A stretch of DNA of 64,000 nucleotides from Mangrovihabitans endophyticus (GTDB lineage: Bacteria; Actinomycetota; Actinomycetes; Mycobacteriales; Micromonosporaceae). Shown here piece by piece: positions 50,415-57,874 of the stretch; positions within the stretch are counted from its first letter, which is position 1; each line of letters starts with the position of its first letter. Under the pieces are notes generated by a model that saw only the letters and a list, made by a program, of their open reading frames with translations, had not been told where the DNA came from and searched no databases. The position numbers and the translations under genes are program-made. The stretch covers positions 1-64,000 of the forward strand of contig NZ_BMMX01000024.1 in NCBI RefSeq assembly GCF_014646155.1, written 5' to 3'.

Positions 50415-50444
50415 ACCGAAATGGGGAGACGTCCCCGTTACGGT
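50415..50444. promoter_or_regulatory. 30-base palindromic operator between dienelactone hydrolase and tetR
   Basis: The sequence has the exact symmetry ACCG-N4-GGGGA-N4-TCCCC-N4-CGGT, centred between the two divergent starts (50368 and 50460). This is the expected form and position of a TetR operator that controls both genes. Binding is inferred. Confidence 0.7.
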
Positions 50445-50459
50445 CGGTACGCTGTCGCC

Positions 50460-51020
50460 ATGGCCGGAGCACGACTGCGCGCGGACGCCGAACGCAACCG
50501 GGCGGCGCTGCTGACCGCCGCCCGCGAAGTGTTCGGTGAGCAGGGGCTGGACGCTTCACTCGACGAGATCGCCCGCCGGGCGGGCGTCGGCAATGCCACC
50601 CTCTACCGCCGCTTCCCGACACGCAAAGATCTGATCGCCGCGGTCTTCGCCGACCAGAAGGCCAAGCATCTGGAACTCGCGGAGCACGCCCTGCAGGAGC
50701 CGGACCCGTGGACCGGGTTTCTCCGGTACGTGACGCGACTCTGCGAGTTGCAGGCCACCAACCGCGGACTGTCGGAGCTGCTCGGCGGGGTGGAGGGCAT
50801 CGACGACGAGCGGCTGACGCAGTTGCGGACCACCTCGCAGCGCCGTGCCACGGAGGTCATCCTGCGCGCCCAGCGCGCCGGACGACTGCGGGTCGACTTC
50901 ACCCTCGGCGATCTCGGGCTGCTGATGATGGCCAACGCGGGCGTGCTGCACCGCACCGACGACCCACAGGCCTGGCGCCGGCAACTCACGCTGCTGATCG
51001 ACGGCCTGGCGACGCGCTGA
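50460..51020 (+). CDS. TetR-family repressor divergent from the hydrolase gene
   Basis: 186 residues. The HTH region reads ALLTAAREVFGEQGLDASLDEIARRAGVGNATLYRRFPTRKDL, cited as the TetR signature DEIARRAGVGNATLYRRF. The ligand domain (60-186) is helical with no special motif. The palindrome at 50415 lies just upstream. It probably represses the hydrolase gene and itself in the absence of an aromatic or lactone ligand. Confidence 0.92.
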   Translation: MAGARLRADAERNRAALLTAAREVFGEQGLDASLDEIARRAGVGNATLYRRFPTRKDLIAAVFADQKAKHLELAEHALQEPDPWTGFLRYVTRLCELQATNRGLSELLGGVEGIDDERLTQLRTTSQRRATEVILRAQRAGRLRVDFTLGDLGLLMMANAGVLHRTDDPQAWRRQLTLLIDGLATR

Positions 51021-51039
51021 GCCCAGGCCGCCCGGCTTC

Positions 51040-51663
51040 TCAGGCGAAGCCTCGACCCGCCTCGGCGAGCGCCGCGCGGACCAGTTCGGCAAGGGTGACG
51101 TCCGCCGGCCGGTCGAGCCACAGGTCCAGCGAGACACGCATCGCCATCAGGAATGTCGCGGCGGTCAGCCGCGCGCGCACCCGCAGCGGATCGTCGTCGG
51201 CCGACCGTGCGGTCACCGCGGCGGCGAGTTCACGTTCCCAGGTCGCGAAGGTGCGCAACTGAGTCGCGATCAGCGACGGCTGGCTACGCACCATGCGGTT
51301 GCCGGCCACCCATTCCGGGTCGAGATCGCCGACGTGCAGATAGAACTCCTCGGCCGCCGCAGTCAGAGCCTGCCAGGGCGTCTCGTGCGCGGGCCGGCTA
51401 CGCACAATGTCGAGCAGCGCCCGCATCCGCTGATGCTCGCCGTGCAGCAGCGCCTCATCCTTGTTCGCAAAATAGTTGGAAAAGGTACGTCGGCTGACCC
51501 CGGCGGCGTCCGCGATCGCCTCCACGGTGACGCGGTCCGGACCATGCTCCATGGCAAGACGCAGCGCAGACTCGTGGAGCGCCTGCCGGGTCGCGGCCTT
51601 CTTCCGCTCGCGCAGGCCCATCTTCCGCTCGCGCAGGCCCAGCTCGGCACCGGAGGCAACCAT
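51040..51663 (-). CDS. TetR-family regulator with duplicated N-terminal heptapeptide
   Basis: 207 residues from the ATG at 51663. The HTH is TVEAIADAAGVSRRTFSNYF, typical of TetR proteins in the MarR/AcrR-like group with the SNYF ending. A 21-base tandem duplication (51601-51621 and 51622-51642) repeats GLRERK at the N-terminus and creates an internal Met at 51621, so the ancestral start may be that one (193 residues). It stands convergent to the first TetR gene with a 19-base gap. Target unknown. Confidence 0.88.
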   Translation of the reverse strand: MVASGAELGLRERKMGLRERKKAATRQALHESALRLAMEHGPDRVTVEAIADAAGVSRRTFSNYFANKDEALLHGEHQRMRALLDIVRSRPAHETPWQALTAAAEEFYLHVGDLDPEWVAGNRMVRSQPSLIATQLRTFATWERELAAAVTARSADDDPLRVRARLTAATFLMAMRVSLDLWLDRPADVTLAELVRAALAEAGRGFA

Positions 51664-52507
51664 CAGACCACGATAGCCGTGCGGCACCGCCAAGCAGCCG
51701 GAACCTCACGCACCCCACCCCTTGCGCATCGGCCCCCGCCCGCCGTCTCCGTGCCCCGCCCGCTCCCGCCCCGCCCGCTCCCACCCGGCCCGCTCCCACC
51801 CGGCCCGCTCCCACCCGGCCCGCTCCCACCCCGCCTCTCCCACCGCCCCGCCCGCTCCCGCGCCGCCCCGAGGGGCCACCCAGTCCCACGCGACGATCTT
51901 GGAGATTCGGTGGTCGATATGTCACCTTATGCCTGAGGTGCCGGACCACAAACTCCATGATCGGCACACAGGCCGCACCCCAGCCCGTCGATCTTGAGCT
52001 TTACGGTCGGATAAGTCGGGCTTGGCGGGGTGAATCCGGCACAGGATGTCCTAGATCGGCGAACGGGGACGACGGACGGGGGCGAGGGGCGGCGGACGAC
52101 GGACGACGGGCGGCGGACGACGGACGACGGGCGGCGAACGGGGACGGCGGGCGAGGGGCGGCGGACGACGGACGACGGACGAGGGCGGCGGGCGAGGGCG
52201 ACGAGCGGGGTGGGGCGGGGCACGGGGACGGCGGGCGGGGGCCGACGCGCGAGGGATGGGGGTGGGCGTGCGGGGGTGGGGCAGGGTGGCGGCTTCGTGC
52301 CCGCTACGTGCTGGTGACACCGTTCCGTCCGCAATCCGACCCCCTCCGGCCGGTGCAATATGGATCACGTGTGCGATTCTTGATGCGAGATGCTTACTCA
52401 GAGCTAGCGTGCCGAGACGGAGAGCATTACCCGCGACGGGATCCCGCAGTTTTCTCACACCGAGCCGCCGGGTGTCGATGGAGTGCGGTGAGTGGGAGGG
52501 GTAGCCG
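51664..52507. repeat. Low-complexity intergenic region with C-rich and purine-rich tracts
   Basis: 844 bases without a supported gene. At 51773-51830 a 15-base unit (CCGGCCCGCTCCCAC) repeats about three to four times. At 52060-52270 the + strand is almost all G, A and C with few T, and an 18-base unit (GGCGGACGACGGACGACG) recurs near 52091, 52109 and 52158. Open frames exist on both strands but encode only Arg/Pro/Ser or Asp/Gly repeats and have no ribosome sites, so I read them as non-coding. The promoter of the GGDEF gene should lie in 52300-52500. Confidence 0.8.
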
Positions 52508-54106
52508 ATGGAAGATCCGGTGGACGACGCCGAGCAACTGTCCGTTGCCCTGCTCGAAATCGAGGACGCCGTCGTCTGGGACGCCGTTGCCTCACTCGAC
52601 CGCGCGGTCGTCATCGAGCAGCAGGCCTTGCGGCTCGGTGACGAGATGCTCGCCGCGCGTGCCCGGCTGTGCCAGGCGAACATGTGGATGCGGTCCGGAG
52701 ACGTCGCCACCGCCGCGCGTCAGATCAGCAAGATCCATCAGTGGGCGATCGACCACGACGCGCGGCGCTTGCAGGCTCGTACGCACCTGGTGTGGGCCAA
52801 CATCCATCGGCACCTGGGTGACGCGGCGCAGTGCCTGGAGCATTCCGTGCTGGCCGTGGAGCTGCTGGACGATCAGGCCACCCCGCACATGCAGATCTGG
52901 CATCGCACCAAGCTCGCCGACGCGCTGGGCCTGAACAACTCGCTGGAGGCCGCGCGGCAGCGGTACGCACAGGCGGAAGGTCTGGCCTACGAACTCGACC
53001 AGCCCGACCTGTTGATCATGCTGCTGAACAACTGGGCGTACTGCGAATATTCGGCCGGCGCGCACGAGGGTGCCGAGGAGGTCGCCTCGCGGTTGCAGGC
53101 GCTCGCCGCCCGGCACGGGCACCAGTTGGAGCCGAACGCGCTGGACACCATCGGGTCGATCCAGATCGAGAACGGGCACTTCGCCGAGGCGGAGCGCACC
53201 CTGCAGATCGGCATCGCACGGTACGGCGAGGGCCGGTACGAGGACGCCGACGCCCTGCCGGAATACCTGCTGACCCTCGCGCAGGCGCAGCGTGGTCTGG
53301 GTGCCACCGACCGGGCGCAGCAGAGCCTGGACCGGTCTCGCGCACTGTGTCTGGAACGCGACCTGGGCGACGTGCTGGTCCGGGTGCAGCAGGAGCAGGC
53401 CGAGTTGCACGCCGCACGCGGCGAGTTCGCCGAAGCGTTCGCCGCACACAAGGTCTTCTTCGCCTCGTTCAAGCGGTTGCAGTCGCAGCAGCGGGAGGCT
53501 CAGGCGCGGACCCGGCAGGCGATGTTCGAGGCGGACGAGGCGTTGCGGGAGGCGGAGCGCTTCCGCGAGCAGGCGCGCCGCGATCCGTTGACCGGCCTGC
53601 GCAATCGTCGTTTCGTGGATGAGGAACTGCCCCGGCTCCTCGACGCCTCCGAGTCCTTGACGGTGGCCATCGTCGACCTGGACCACTTCAAGCGCATCAA
53701 CGATCAGCTATCCCACGACGTCGGAGACCAGGTGCTGGTCCAGGTGGCGAAGGTGCTGGAGACCGAGCTCACCGCGGTGGCGCCGGACGGCTTCGTGGCT
53801 CGGCTGGGCGGCGAGGAGTTCCTCATGGTGCTCCCGGGCGCCACCCTGGGTGTGGCCACGGTACGCCTGGACGGCATCCGCCGGGCGGTGGGTGGATACG
53901 AGTGGAACGGCATCACCCGCGGCCTGCCGGTCACGGTCAGCGTCGGCGCCGCCGACCTGTACAGCGCGCCCGCGCCGACTCAGGCCGACCTGCTGTCCAT
54001 AGCGGACCGGAACCTGTACGCGGCCAAGCGGGCCGGCCGCGATCGGGTGATCTCCGCCATCCCGGAGGCTCGCCACCTGTACCGCGATGGGGCATCCGCC
54101 GCTTGA
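52508..54106 (+). CDS. TPR-type diguanylate cyclase (GGDEF domain)
   Basis: 532 residues. Residues 1-350 are tandem TPR-like helix pairs (for example ALDTIGSIQIENGHFAEAERTLQIG). A coiled linker (QQREAQARTRQAMFEADEALREAERF) leads to a GGDEF domain (360-520) with RDPLTGLRNRRFVDEEL, VDLDHFKRINDQLSHDVGD and the active-site motif GGEEF at 434-438. It should make cyclic di-GMP from GTP, in the cytoplasm, with the TPR part acting as input. No RxxD inhibitory site precedes the motif. The gene appears monocistronic. Confidence 0.93.
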   Translation: MEDPVDDAEQLSVALLEIEDAVVWDAVASLDRAVVIEQQALRLGDEMLAARARLCQANMWMRSGDVATAARQISKIHQWAIDHDARRLQARTHLVWANIHRHLGDAAQCLEHSVLAVELLDDQATPHMQIWHRTKLADALGLNNSLEAARQRYAQAEGLAYELDQPDLLIMLLNNWAYCEYSAGAHEGAEEVASRLQALAARHGHQLEPNALDTIGSIQIENGHFAEAERTLQIGIARYGEGRYEDADALPEYLLTLAQAQRGLGATDRAQQSLDRSRALCLERDLGDVLVRVQQEQAELHAARGEFAEAFAAHKVFFASFKRLQSQQREAQARTRQAMFEADEALREAERFREQARRDPLTGLRNRRFVDEELPRLLDASESLTVAIVDLDHFKRINDQLSHDVGDQVLVQVAKVLETELTAVAPDGFVARLGGEEFLMVLPGATLGVATVRLDGIRRAVGGYEWNGITRGLPVTVSVGAADLYSAPAPTQADLLSIADRNLYAAKRAGRDRVISAIPEARHLYRDGASAA

Positions 54107-54197
54107 GGGATGGCGGTTCCTCGTCTGGGCTGAAGACTAGGCTGGGCGTCAGCGACGGACCCCCACCCGTCGAGCGGTCGAGGGACAGGAGGCGGTC

Positions 54198-55025
54198 GTG
54201 CAGCCAGACGGTGACGTTCCGACGTCGGCCGAGGCCGTGCATCCCGGGGCGAACATGACCGTGCCCCACTCCGCTCGGATCTATGACTACTGGCTCGGCG
54301 GCAAGGACAACTTCGCCGTGGACCGCGCCGTGGGCGACGCGATGGCGAAGGCCATTCCGGGCATGCGCTACATGGCCGGTGAGAACCGCAAGTTCGTCCA
54401 TCGAGCGGCCGAGGACCTGGTCGCCGCCGAGGGCATCCGGCAGTTCCTCGACATCGGTACGGGCATCCCCACCCGCCCGAACCTGCACGAGGTTGCCCAG
54501 TCCGTGGCCCCGGACACCCGCGTCGTCTATGTGGACAACGACCCGCTGGTGCTGGTGCACGCGCGCGCCTTGATGGTGAGCACCGGCCAGGGGCGCAGCG
54601 AGTATGTCGCGGGTGATCTGCGCGACCCGTCGTCGATCCTGCACGAGCCGGTGCTGACCGCCACCCTCGACCTGACGAAGCCCGTCGGCCTCACCTTGAT
54701 CGCGATCCTGATGCTGCTGTCCGATGCGGAGGATCCGTGGTCTCTGGTCGCCGAACTGCGCGACGGAATGCCGTCCGGCAGCCTCCTGGCGATCACCCAT
54801 CCGACCGCCGATTTCAATCCCGGCGAGGTGTCGCAGGCGGTCACCGCCGCCACCGGTGCGGGCATGACGTTGGTGGCGCGCCCGCAGGAGCAGGTGCGCC
54901 GCTTCTTCGGCGACTGGGAGATGCTGGAGCCGGGCTTGGTCCCGGTGTCCGCCTGGCGTCCCCGGGAGCCGGTGGCGGATCCGCAGGCCGCGTACTACTG
55001 GGCCGGGGTGGCCCGCAAGCCCTGA
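54198..55025 (+). CDS. SAM-dependent methyltransferase, DUF574 type
   Basis: 275 residues, GTG start with GGAGGCGG upstream. PHSARIYDYWLGGKDNFAVDR near the N-terminus is the hallmark of this actinomycete family. FLDIGTGIPTRPNLHEVAQ is the SAM-binding motif I, VVYVDNDPLVLVHARAL motif II. The family is expanded in actinomycetes and its substrates are unknown. The distance to the GGDEF gene (91 bases) leaves room for its own promoter. Confidence 0.93.
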   Translation: MQPDGDVPTSAEAVHPGANMTVPHSARIYDYWLGGKDNFAVDRAVGDAMAKAIPGMRYMAGENRKFVHRAAEDLVAAEGIRQFLDIGTGIPTRPNLHEVAQSVAPDTRVVYVDNDPLVLVHARALMVSTGQGRSEYVAGDLRDPSSILHEPVLTATLDLTKPVGLTLIAILMLLSDAEDPWSLVAELRDGMPSGSLLAITHPTADFNPGEVSQAVTAATGAGMTLVARPQEQVRRFFGDWEMLEPGLVPVSAWRPREPVADPQAAYYWAGVARKP

Positions 55026-55045
55026 CACGCTTGCCTCCTTGGAGG

Positions 55046-55089
55046 CCGGCCGGGCGGCCTGGCACGGGGGAGCCCGACCGCCCGGCCGG
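55046..55089. terminator. Hairpin between convergent genes
   Basis: A perfect 12-base-pair stem (CCGGCCGGGCGG at 55046-55057, its complement at 55078-55089) with a 20-base loop in the 69-base gap between the methyltransferase gene and the leftward gene at 55095. It could end transcription from both sides. Confidence 0.6.
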
Positions 55090-55094
55090 GGTCC

Positions 55095-55442
55095 TCAGGG
55101 CCGCAAGCGCGGCCGTTTCGGTGGCGGCGGCGCCGGCAACTGCCCAGCGCGCACCAGGACCTGACGGTGCGCTCCGGTGCGCCCAGCCGGGTCGATGACC
55201 ACGCCTTCCACTTCAAGCCAGAGGTCTCCGTCGATCGGGACCGGCTTGTCCCACTGCACGTGACGCACCAGCAACGTCAGCGGCCCGACGCCGTAGCAGT
55301 AGTCGGTCTCGGCGAACCGGCGCACCGCTCCGCGGGGCACTCCGCGGTGCAGACGCCCCTCTCGGATGATCGGGGCGGACGCCGACCAGGGGCCGGCCAC
55401 CCGGTGTCGTCGTGCGCAGCGGACGGCGTCACTCACCCGCAT
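55095..55442 (-). CDS. Hypothetical protein
   Basis: 115 residues from the ATG at 55442. The N-terminus is basic (VRCARRHRVAGPW); the middle has strands (YCYGVGPLTLLVRHVQWDKPVPIDGDLWLEVEGVVIDPAGRTGAHRQVLVRAG), and the end is Pro/Lys-rich. I recognise no family. The start overlaps the stop of the upstream gene by 14 bases, so the two form a leftward unit. Confidence 0.6.
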   Translation of the reverse strand: MRVSDAVRCARRHRVAGPWSASAPIIREGRLHRGVPRGAVRRFAETDYCYGVGPLTLLVRHVQWDKPVPIDGDLWLEVEGVVIDPAGRTGAHRQVLVRAGQLPAPPPPKRPRLRP

Positions 55443-55674
55443 CGGGCTCACCGTCCTCCGTGTCCGGCGCGGGCGGGTTGGCGGGCCGGCTGAGCGCATA
55501 GCGCACGCCCCCGAACCGATGCGTCACGGTGCTGGCGCGCGTCGACGCGGCTTGCACGTCGTCGGTGGGCGCTTCGTCACGGTGCATGAGCGGCGGGTTC
55601 CCTTTCCGGGCGGCGTCCAGGGCGTGGGGGTCATTGGGGTCAGGGTGCTCGGGACCGATGTTGGGAACCGACAT
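55429..55674 (-). CDS. Small hydrophilic hypothetical protein
   Basis: 81 residues from the ATG at 55674. It is rich in Pro, Asp, Ala and Arg with no hydrophobic segment, and the segment STVTHRFGGVRYALSRP is the only part that looks ordered. No known domain. It precedes and overlaps the gene at 55095. The promoter region (55675-55916) is shared with the divergent DUF397 gene. Confidence 0.55.
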   Translation of the reverse strand: MSVPNIGPEHPDPNDPHALDAARKGNPPLMHRDEAPTDDVQAASTRASTVTHRFGGVRYALSRPANPPAPDTEDGEPDAGE

Positions 55675-55818
55675 GGTCAAGCCTCCGCTTCGGACCGCCC
55701 CCGCCAGGGAGCCCGGTGCGCAACCGAGTGGTCACGCAAAGATGTCACCCTCAGTGACACACTTTCGACATGGTACGTGCGTTATCATGCTCACAATCAT
55801 GGGATTTCGCAAGGCCAG

Positions 55819-55830
55819 ATGCACGTGCAT
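55819..55830. promoter_or_regulatory. Palindrome ATGCACGTGCAT upstream of the DUF397 gene
   Basis: A perfect 12-base palindrome 86 bases before the DUF397 ATG, followed by a further TTGCACG at 55830-55836. The identical 12-mer lies at 57268-57279 upstream of the DUF5753 regulator, and the AICE copy of that regulator has related TGCACGT repeats. It is a candidate binding site for the DUF5753 protein. Confidence 0.55.
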
Positions 55831-55916
55831 TTGCACGCTACGTCTCCTGGTGGAAGCACTGTGATACGAACGGCTCTGATCGATCGCCGATCGGAGAGGA
55901 ACTGAGGGAGCTTCGG

Positions 55917-56153
55917 ATGAGCCACATTGTTAACGGCATGGCCGCCGGACAGTTGCACGGCGTGACATGGCAGAAGAGTGGCCGTAGCGGGCCGAACGGT
56001 AATTGCGTGGAATGTGCCGCCCTCCCGGGCGGCGGAGTCGCGATGCGCAACTCCCGGGACCCCGAAGGGCCGGCACTGATCTACACGCCGGCAGAGATCG
56101 AGGCGTTCATCCTTGGCGTGCGTGACGGGGACTTCGACAACCTGCTGAGCTGA
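55917..56153 (+). CDS. DUF397 protein (second copy)
   Basis: 78 residues from the ATG at 55917 (GGGAG upstream). The DUF397 core is present: VTWQKSGRSGPNGNCVECAALPGGGVAMRNSRDPEGPALIYTPAEIEAFILGVRDGDFDNLL, recognised by the WxKSxRS...NCVE start and the FxxGVRDGxFD end. It should pair with the DUF5753 regulator encoded convergently at 56248. In contrast to the AICE copy, the two genes are on opposite strands and share a terminator. Confidence 0.93.
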   Translation: MSHIVNGMAAGQLHGVTWQKSGRSGPNGNCVECAALPGGGVAMRNSRDPEGPALIYTPAEIEAFILGVRDGDFDNLLS

Positions 56154-56180
56154 TCAACCCATCTCGGCCGCACGGCCGAT

Positions 56181-56218
56181 GCCGGCAGGCCCGCCTCTGG
56201 CCAGGCGGGCCTGCCGGC
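56181..56218. terminator. Bidirectional terminator between DUF397 and the XRE gene
   Basis: A perfect 15-base-pair stem (GCCGGCAGGCCCGCC at 56181-56195, its complement at 56204-56218) with an 8-base loop, followed by CTTTAT on the + strand. It lies between convergent genes ending at 56153 and 56248. Confidence 0.82.
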
Positions 56219-56247
56219 CTTTATCCGGCAGGGATGCCCGCCATCGC

Positions 56248-57141
56248 TCAGGCGGGCCGACCCACCTCATTGAGCAGGCCTTCGAGGATCTCCGGCGTCC
56301 GGTTCGGAGGCTCGGCATCGATGCAGACGCGCTCCATCGCGATCGCGTAGTGATCCACATCCTCGCGTTTGTCGAGGTAGATGGAACTGGTCAGGTGCTC
56401 GACCCAGACCACGTCCGGCAACTCCGGTTCCGGGAAGCGGAAGATGGCGAAGGAGCCTCCCGCCGCGGCATGGCCGCCGGCGTGGAACGGAATGATCTGA
56501 AGCCGGATGTTGGGCCTGCGAGAAGCCTCGATCAGCTCCCCGATCTGAGCCTTCATCACATCGACGCCACCGATCGGACGCCGCAGCACCGCCTCGTCGA
56601 TGACCGCCCACAACTGCGGCGACTCGTCACCGCGGTCGAGGATCTGCTGACGCTGCATGCGCAGTTGCACCCGGCGCTCGATCTCGTCGGCCGGCACGCC
56701 GGCGTGGCCGAGAAGCATGATCGCTCGGGCGTACTCCGGGGTCTGCAGCAGGCCGGGGACGAACTGGATCTCGTACGTCCGGATGAGTGACGCCGCCGCC
56801 TCCAGGCCGAGGAAGGACTGGAAGCCCGGCGGCAGGATGTCGCTGAAGTGATGCCACCACCCCGGGCTGTTCGCCTGCCGCGCGAGGGCGAGGAGCACCT
56901 CGCGCTCCTTCAGGTCCGCGACGCCATAGAGGGTCAGCAGGTCGGCGACGTCCCGCTCCTTGAAGCTGACCCGGCCGAGCTCCATCCGGCTGATCTTGGA
57001 ACCGGAGGCACGGATCTCCCACCCGGCGTCCTCGCGGGTGATGCCCCGGTTCTCCCGCAACCGGCGAAGTTGCGCACCGAGCAATATGCGCAGGACCGTA
57101 GGGCCGCTGCTGGGCGACTCCTCCTGCGTACCCGTGCTCAC
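56248..57141 (-). CDS. XRE-family regulator with DUF5753 domain (second copy)
   Basis: 297 residues, GTG start. The HTH is LRRLRENRGITREDAGWEIRASGSKISRMELGR, with RASGSKISRMELG as the recognition part. The DUF5753 domain has TYEIQFVPGLLQTPEYARAIM and RLQIIPFHAGGHAAAGGSFAIFRFPEPELPDVVWVEHL near the end. It belongs to the same class as the AICE regulator at 13289 but differs clearly in sequence. Its promoter carries the ATGCACGTGCAT palindrome at 57268. Confidence 0.93.
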   Translation of the reverse strand: MSTGTQEESPSSGPTVLRILLGAQLRRLRENRGITREDAGWEIRASGSKISRMELGRVSFKERDVADLLTLYGVADLKEREVLLALARQANSPGWWHHFSDILPPGFQSFLGLEAAASLIRTYEIQFVPGLLQTPEYARAIMLLGHAGVPADEIERRVQLRMQRQQILDRGDESPQLWAVIDEAVLRRPIGGVDVMKAQIGELIEASRRPNIRLQIIPFHAGGHAAAGGSFAIFRFPEPELPDVVWVEHLTSSIYLDKREDVDHYAIAMERVCIDAEPPNRTPEILEGLLNEVGRPA

Positions 57142-57267
57142 CTGACTCCTTATGCCGCGAGCTGCGATTCAACGACTTGCCGAACGAGATCCTCTGCATC
57201 CTAGGCGGAGATCGTCACCCACGAAACGGATCGTCACCCCAAAAACACGATCAGGCGCACGAGCCGA

Positions 57268-57279
57268 ATGCACGTGCAT
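57268..57279. promoter_or_regulatory. Palindrome ATGCACGTGCAT in the XRE promoter region
   Basis: Identical to the 12-base palindrome at 55819-55830. It lies 127 bases before the leftward XRE start and 145 bases before the rightward gene at 57424, in a 282-base gap without genes. It could serve both promoters. Confidence 0.55.
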
Positions 57280-57423
57280 GCGACCTTGCGAACGCATGTG
57301 TCACGGGGGATGATAGCCCACAGGCACGTCATGGCCCGCTGACACAGCGTGTCGAAAACTTCGGCCTTACGGCCGACGTGATCGCCCGCGCGGCTGACCC
57401 TCGTGATCTTGGAGGCCATTCCG

Positions 57424-57750
57424 ATGTCCACACCGACCATCGCACCTCTGCACCGCGACCCGGCCGACGTGGCTCCGGCGGACAGTTACCACAAAGCCGA
57501 CCGCGTCTGGGTTTACCGAGGCGGCTGGCACGCCGGGATCATCGAGTCCTCGTCTGCCCTAGCCGTCACGGTCACCTACCGTCCGGGCGAAAACCGGGGC
57601 ACCGGCGTCGACACCTTCATGCCGTCTTATGTGACGGCCCGCGCCGACGAGGACCCGCTGGACCGGCCGGCCGGACGCGCCACCCGGCGCGGCTCCACGG
57701 GCCAGCCGTTCCCGGTTCGGATGCCGACCACCGACCAGCTCTCCGCATGA
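57424..57750 (+). CDS. Hypothetical protein with SH3/Tudor-like core
   Basis: 108 residues from the ATG at 57424 (GGAGG 12 bases upstream). The centre reads KADRVWVYRGGWHAGIIESSSALAVTVTYRPGENRGTGVDTFMPSYVTAR, a five-strand barrel-like pattern with VWVYRGGWHAGII at its start. The C-terminus is polar. I do not recognise the family; small proteins of this type are frequent in actinomycetes beside DUF5753/DUF397 genes. Its stop overlaps the ATG of a 19-codon frame. Confidence 0.62.
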   Translation: MSTPTIAPLHRDPADVAPADSYHKADRVWVYRGGWHAGIIESSSALAVTVTYRPGENRGTGVDTFMPSYVTARADEDPLDRPAGRATRRGSTGQPFPVRMPTTDQLSA

Positions 57751-57806
57751 CGCAACATCTCACCGCCGATGGGTGCAAGACCGTCCAAATGAGGTATTCG
57801 GCATAG
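57747..57806 (+). CDS. Possible 19-residue peptide coupled to the upstream gene
   Basis: The frame MTQHLTADGCKTVQMRYSA begins in an ATGA overlap with the preceding stop and ends 68 bases before the radical SAM gene. A short peptide next to a SPASM radical SAM enzyme could be a substrate, but it lacks the FxSxx C-terminus expected for FxsB partners. It has one Cys. The support is position and coupling only; it may be a chance frame. Confidence 0.25.
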   Translation: MTQHLTADGCKTVQMRYSA

Positions 57807-57874
57807 AGCAGATAATCCGCCCAGGCAGCATGCCCTGAGCGGATCGCCACGGGGTGGCCCGCCAGAATGAGGTC

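Noticed and set aside
51927-52358. Pro/Arg/Ser-rich frames on both strands of the low-complexity region
   Set aside because: They follow directly from short tandem repeats with length divisible by three, have no start signals and resemble no protein.
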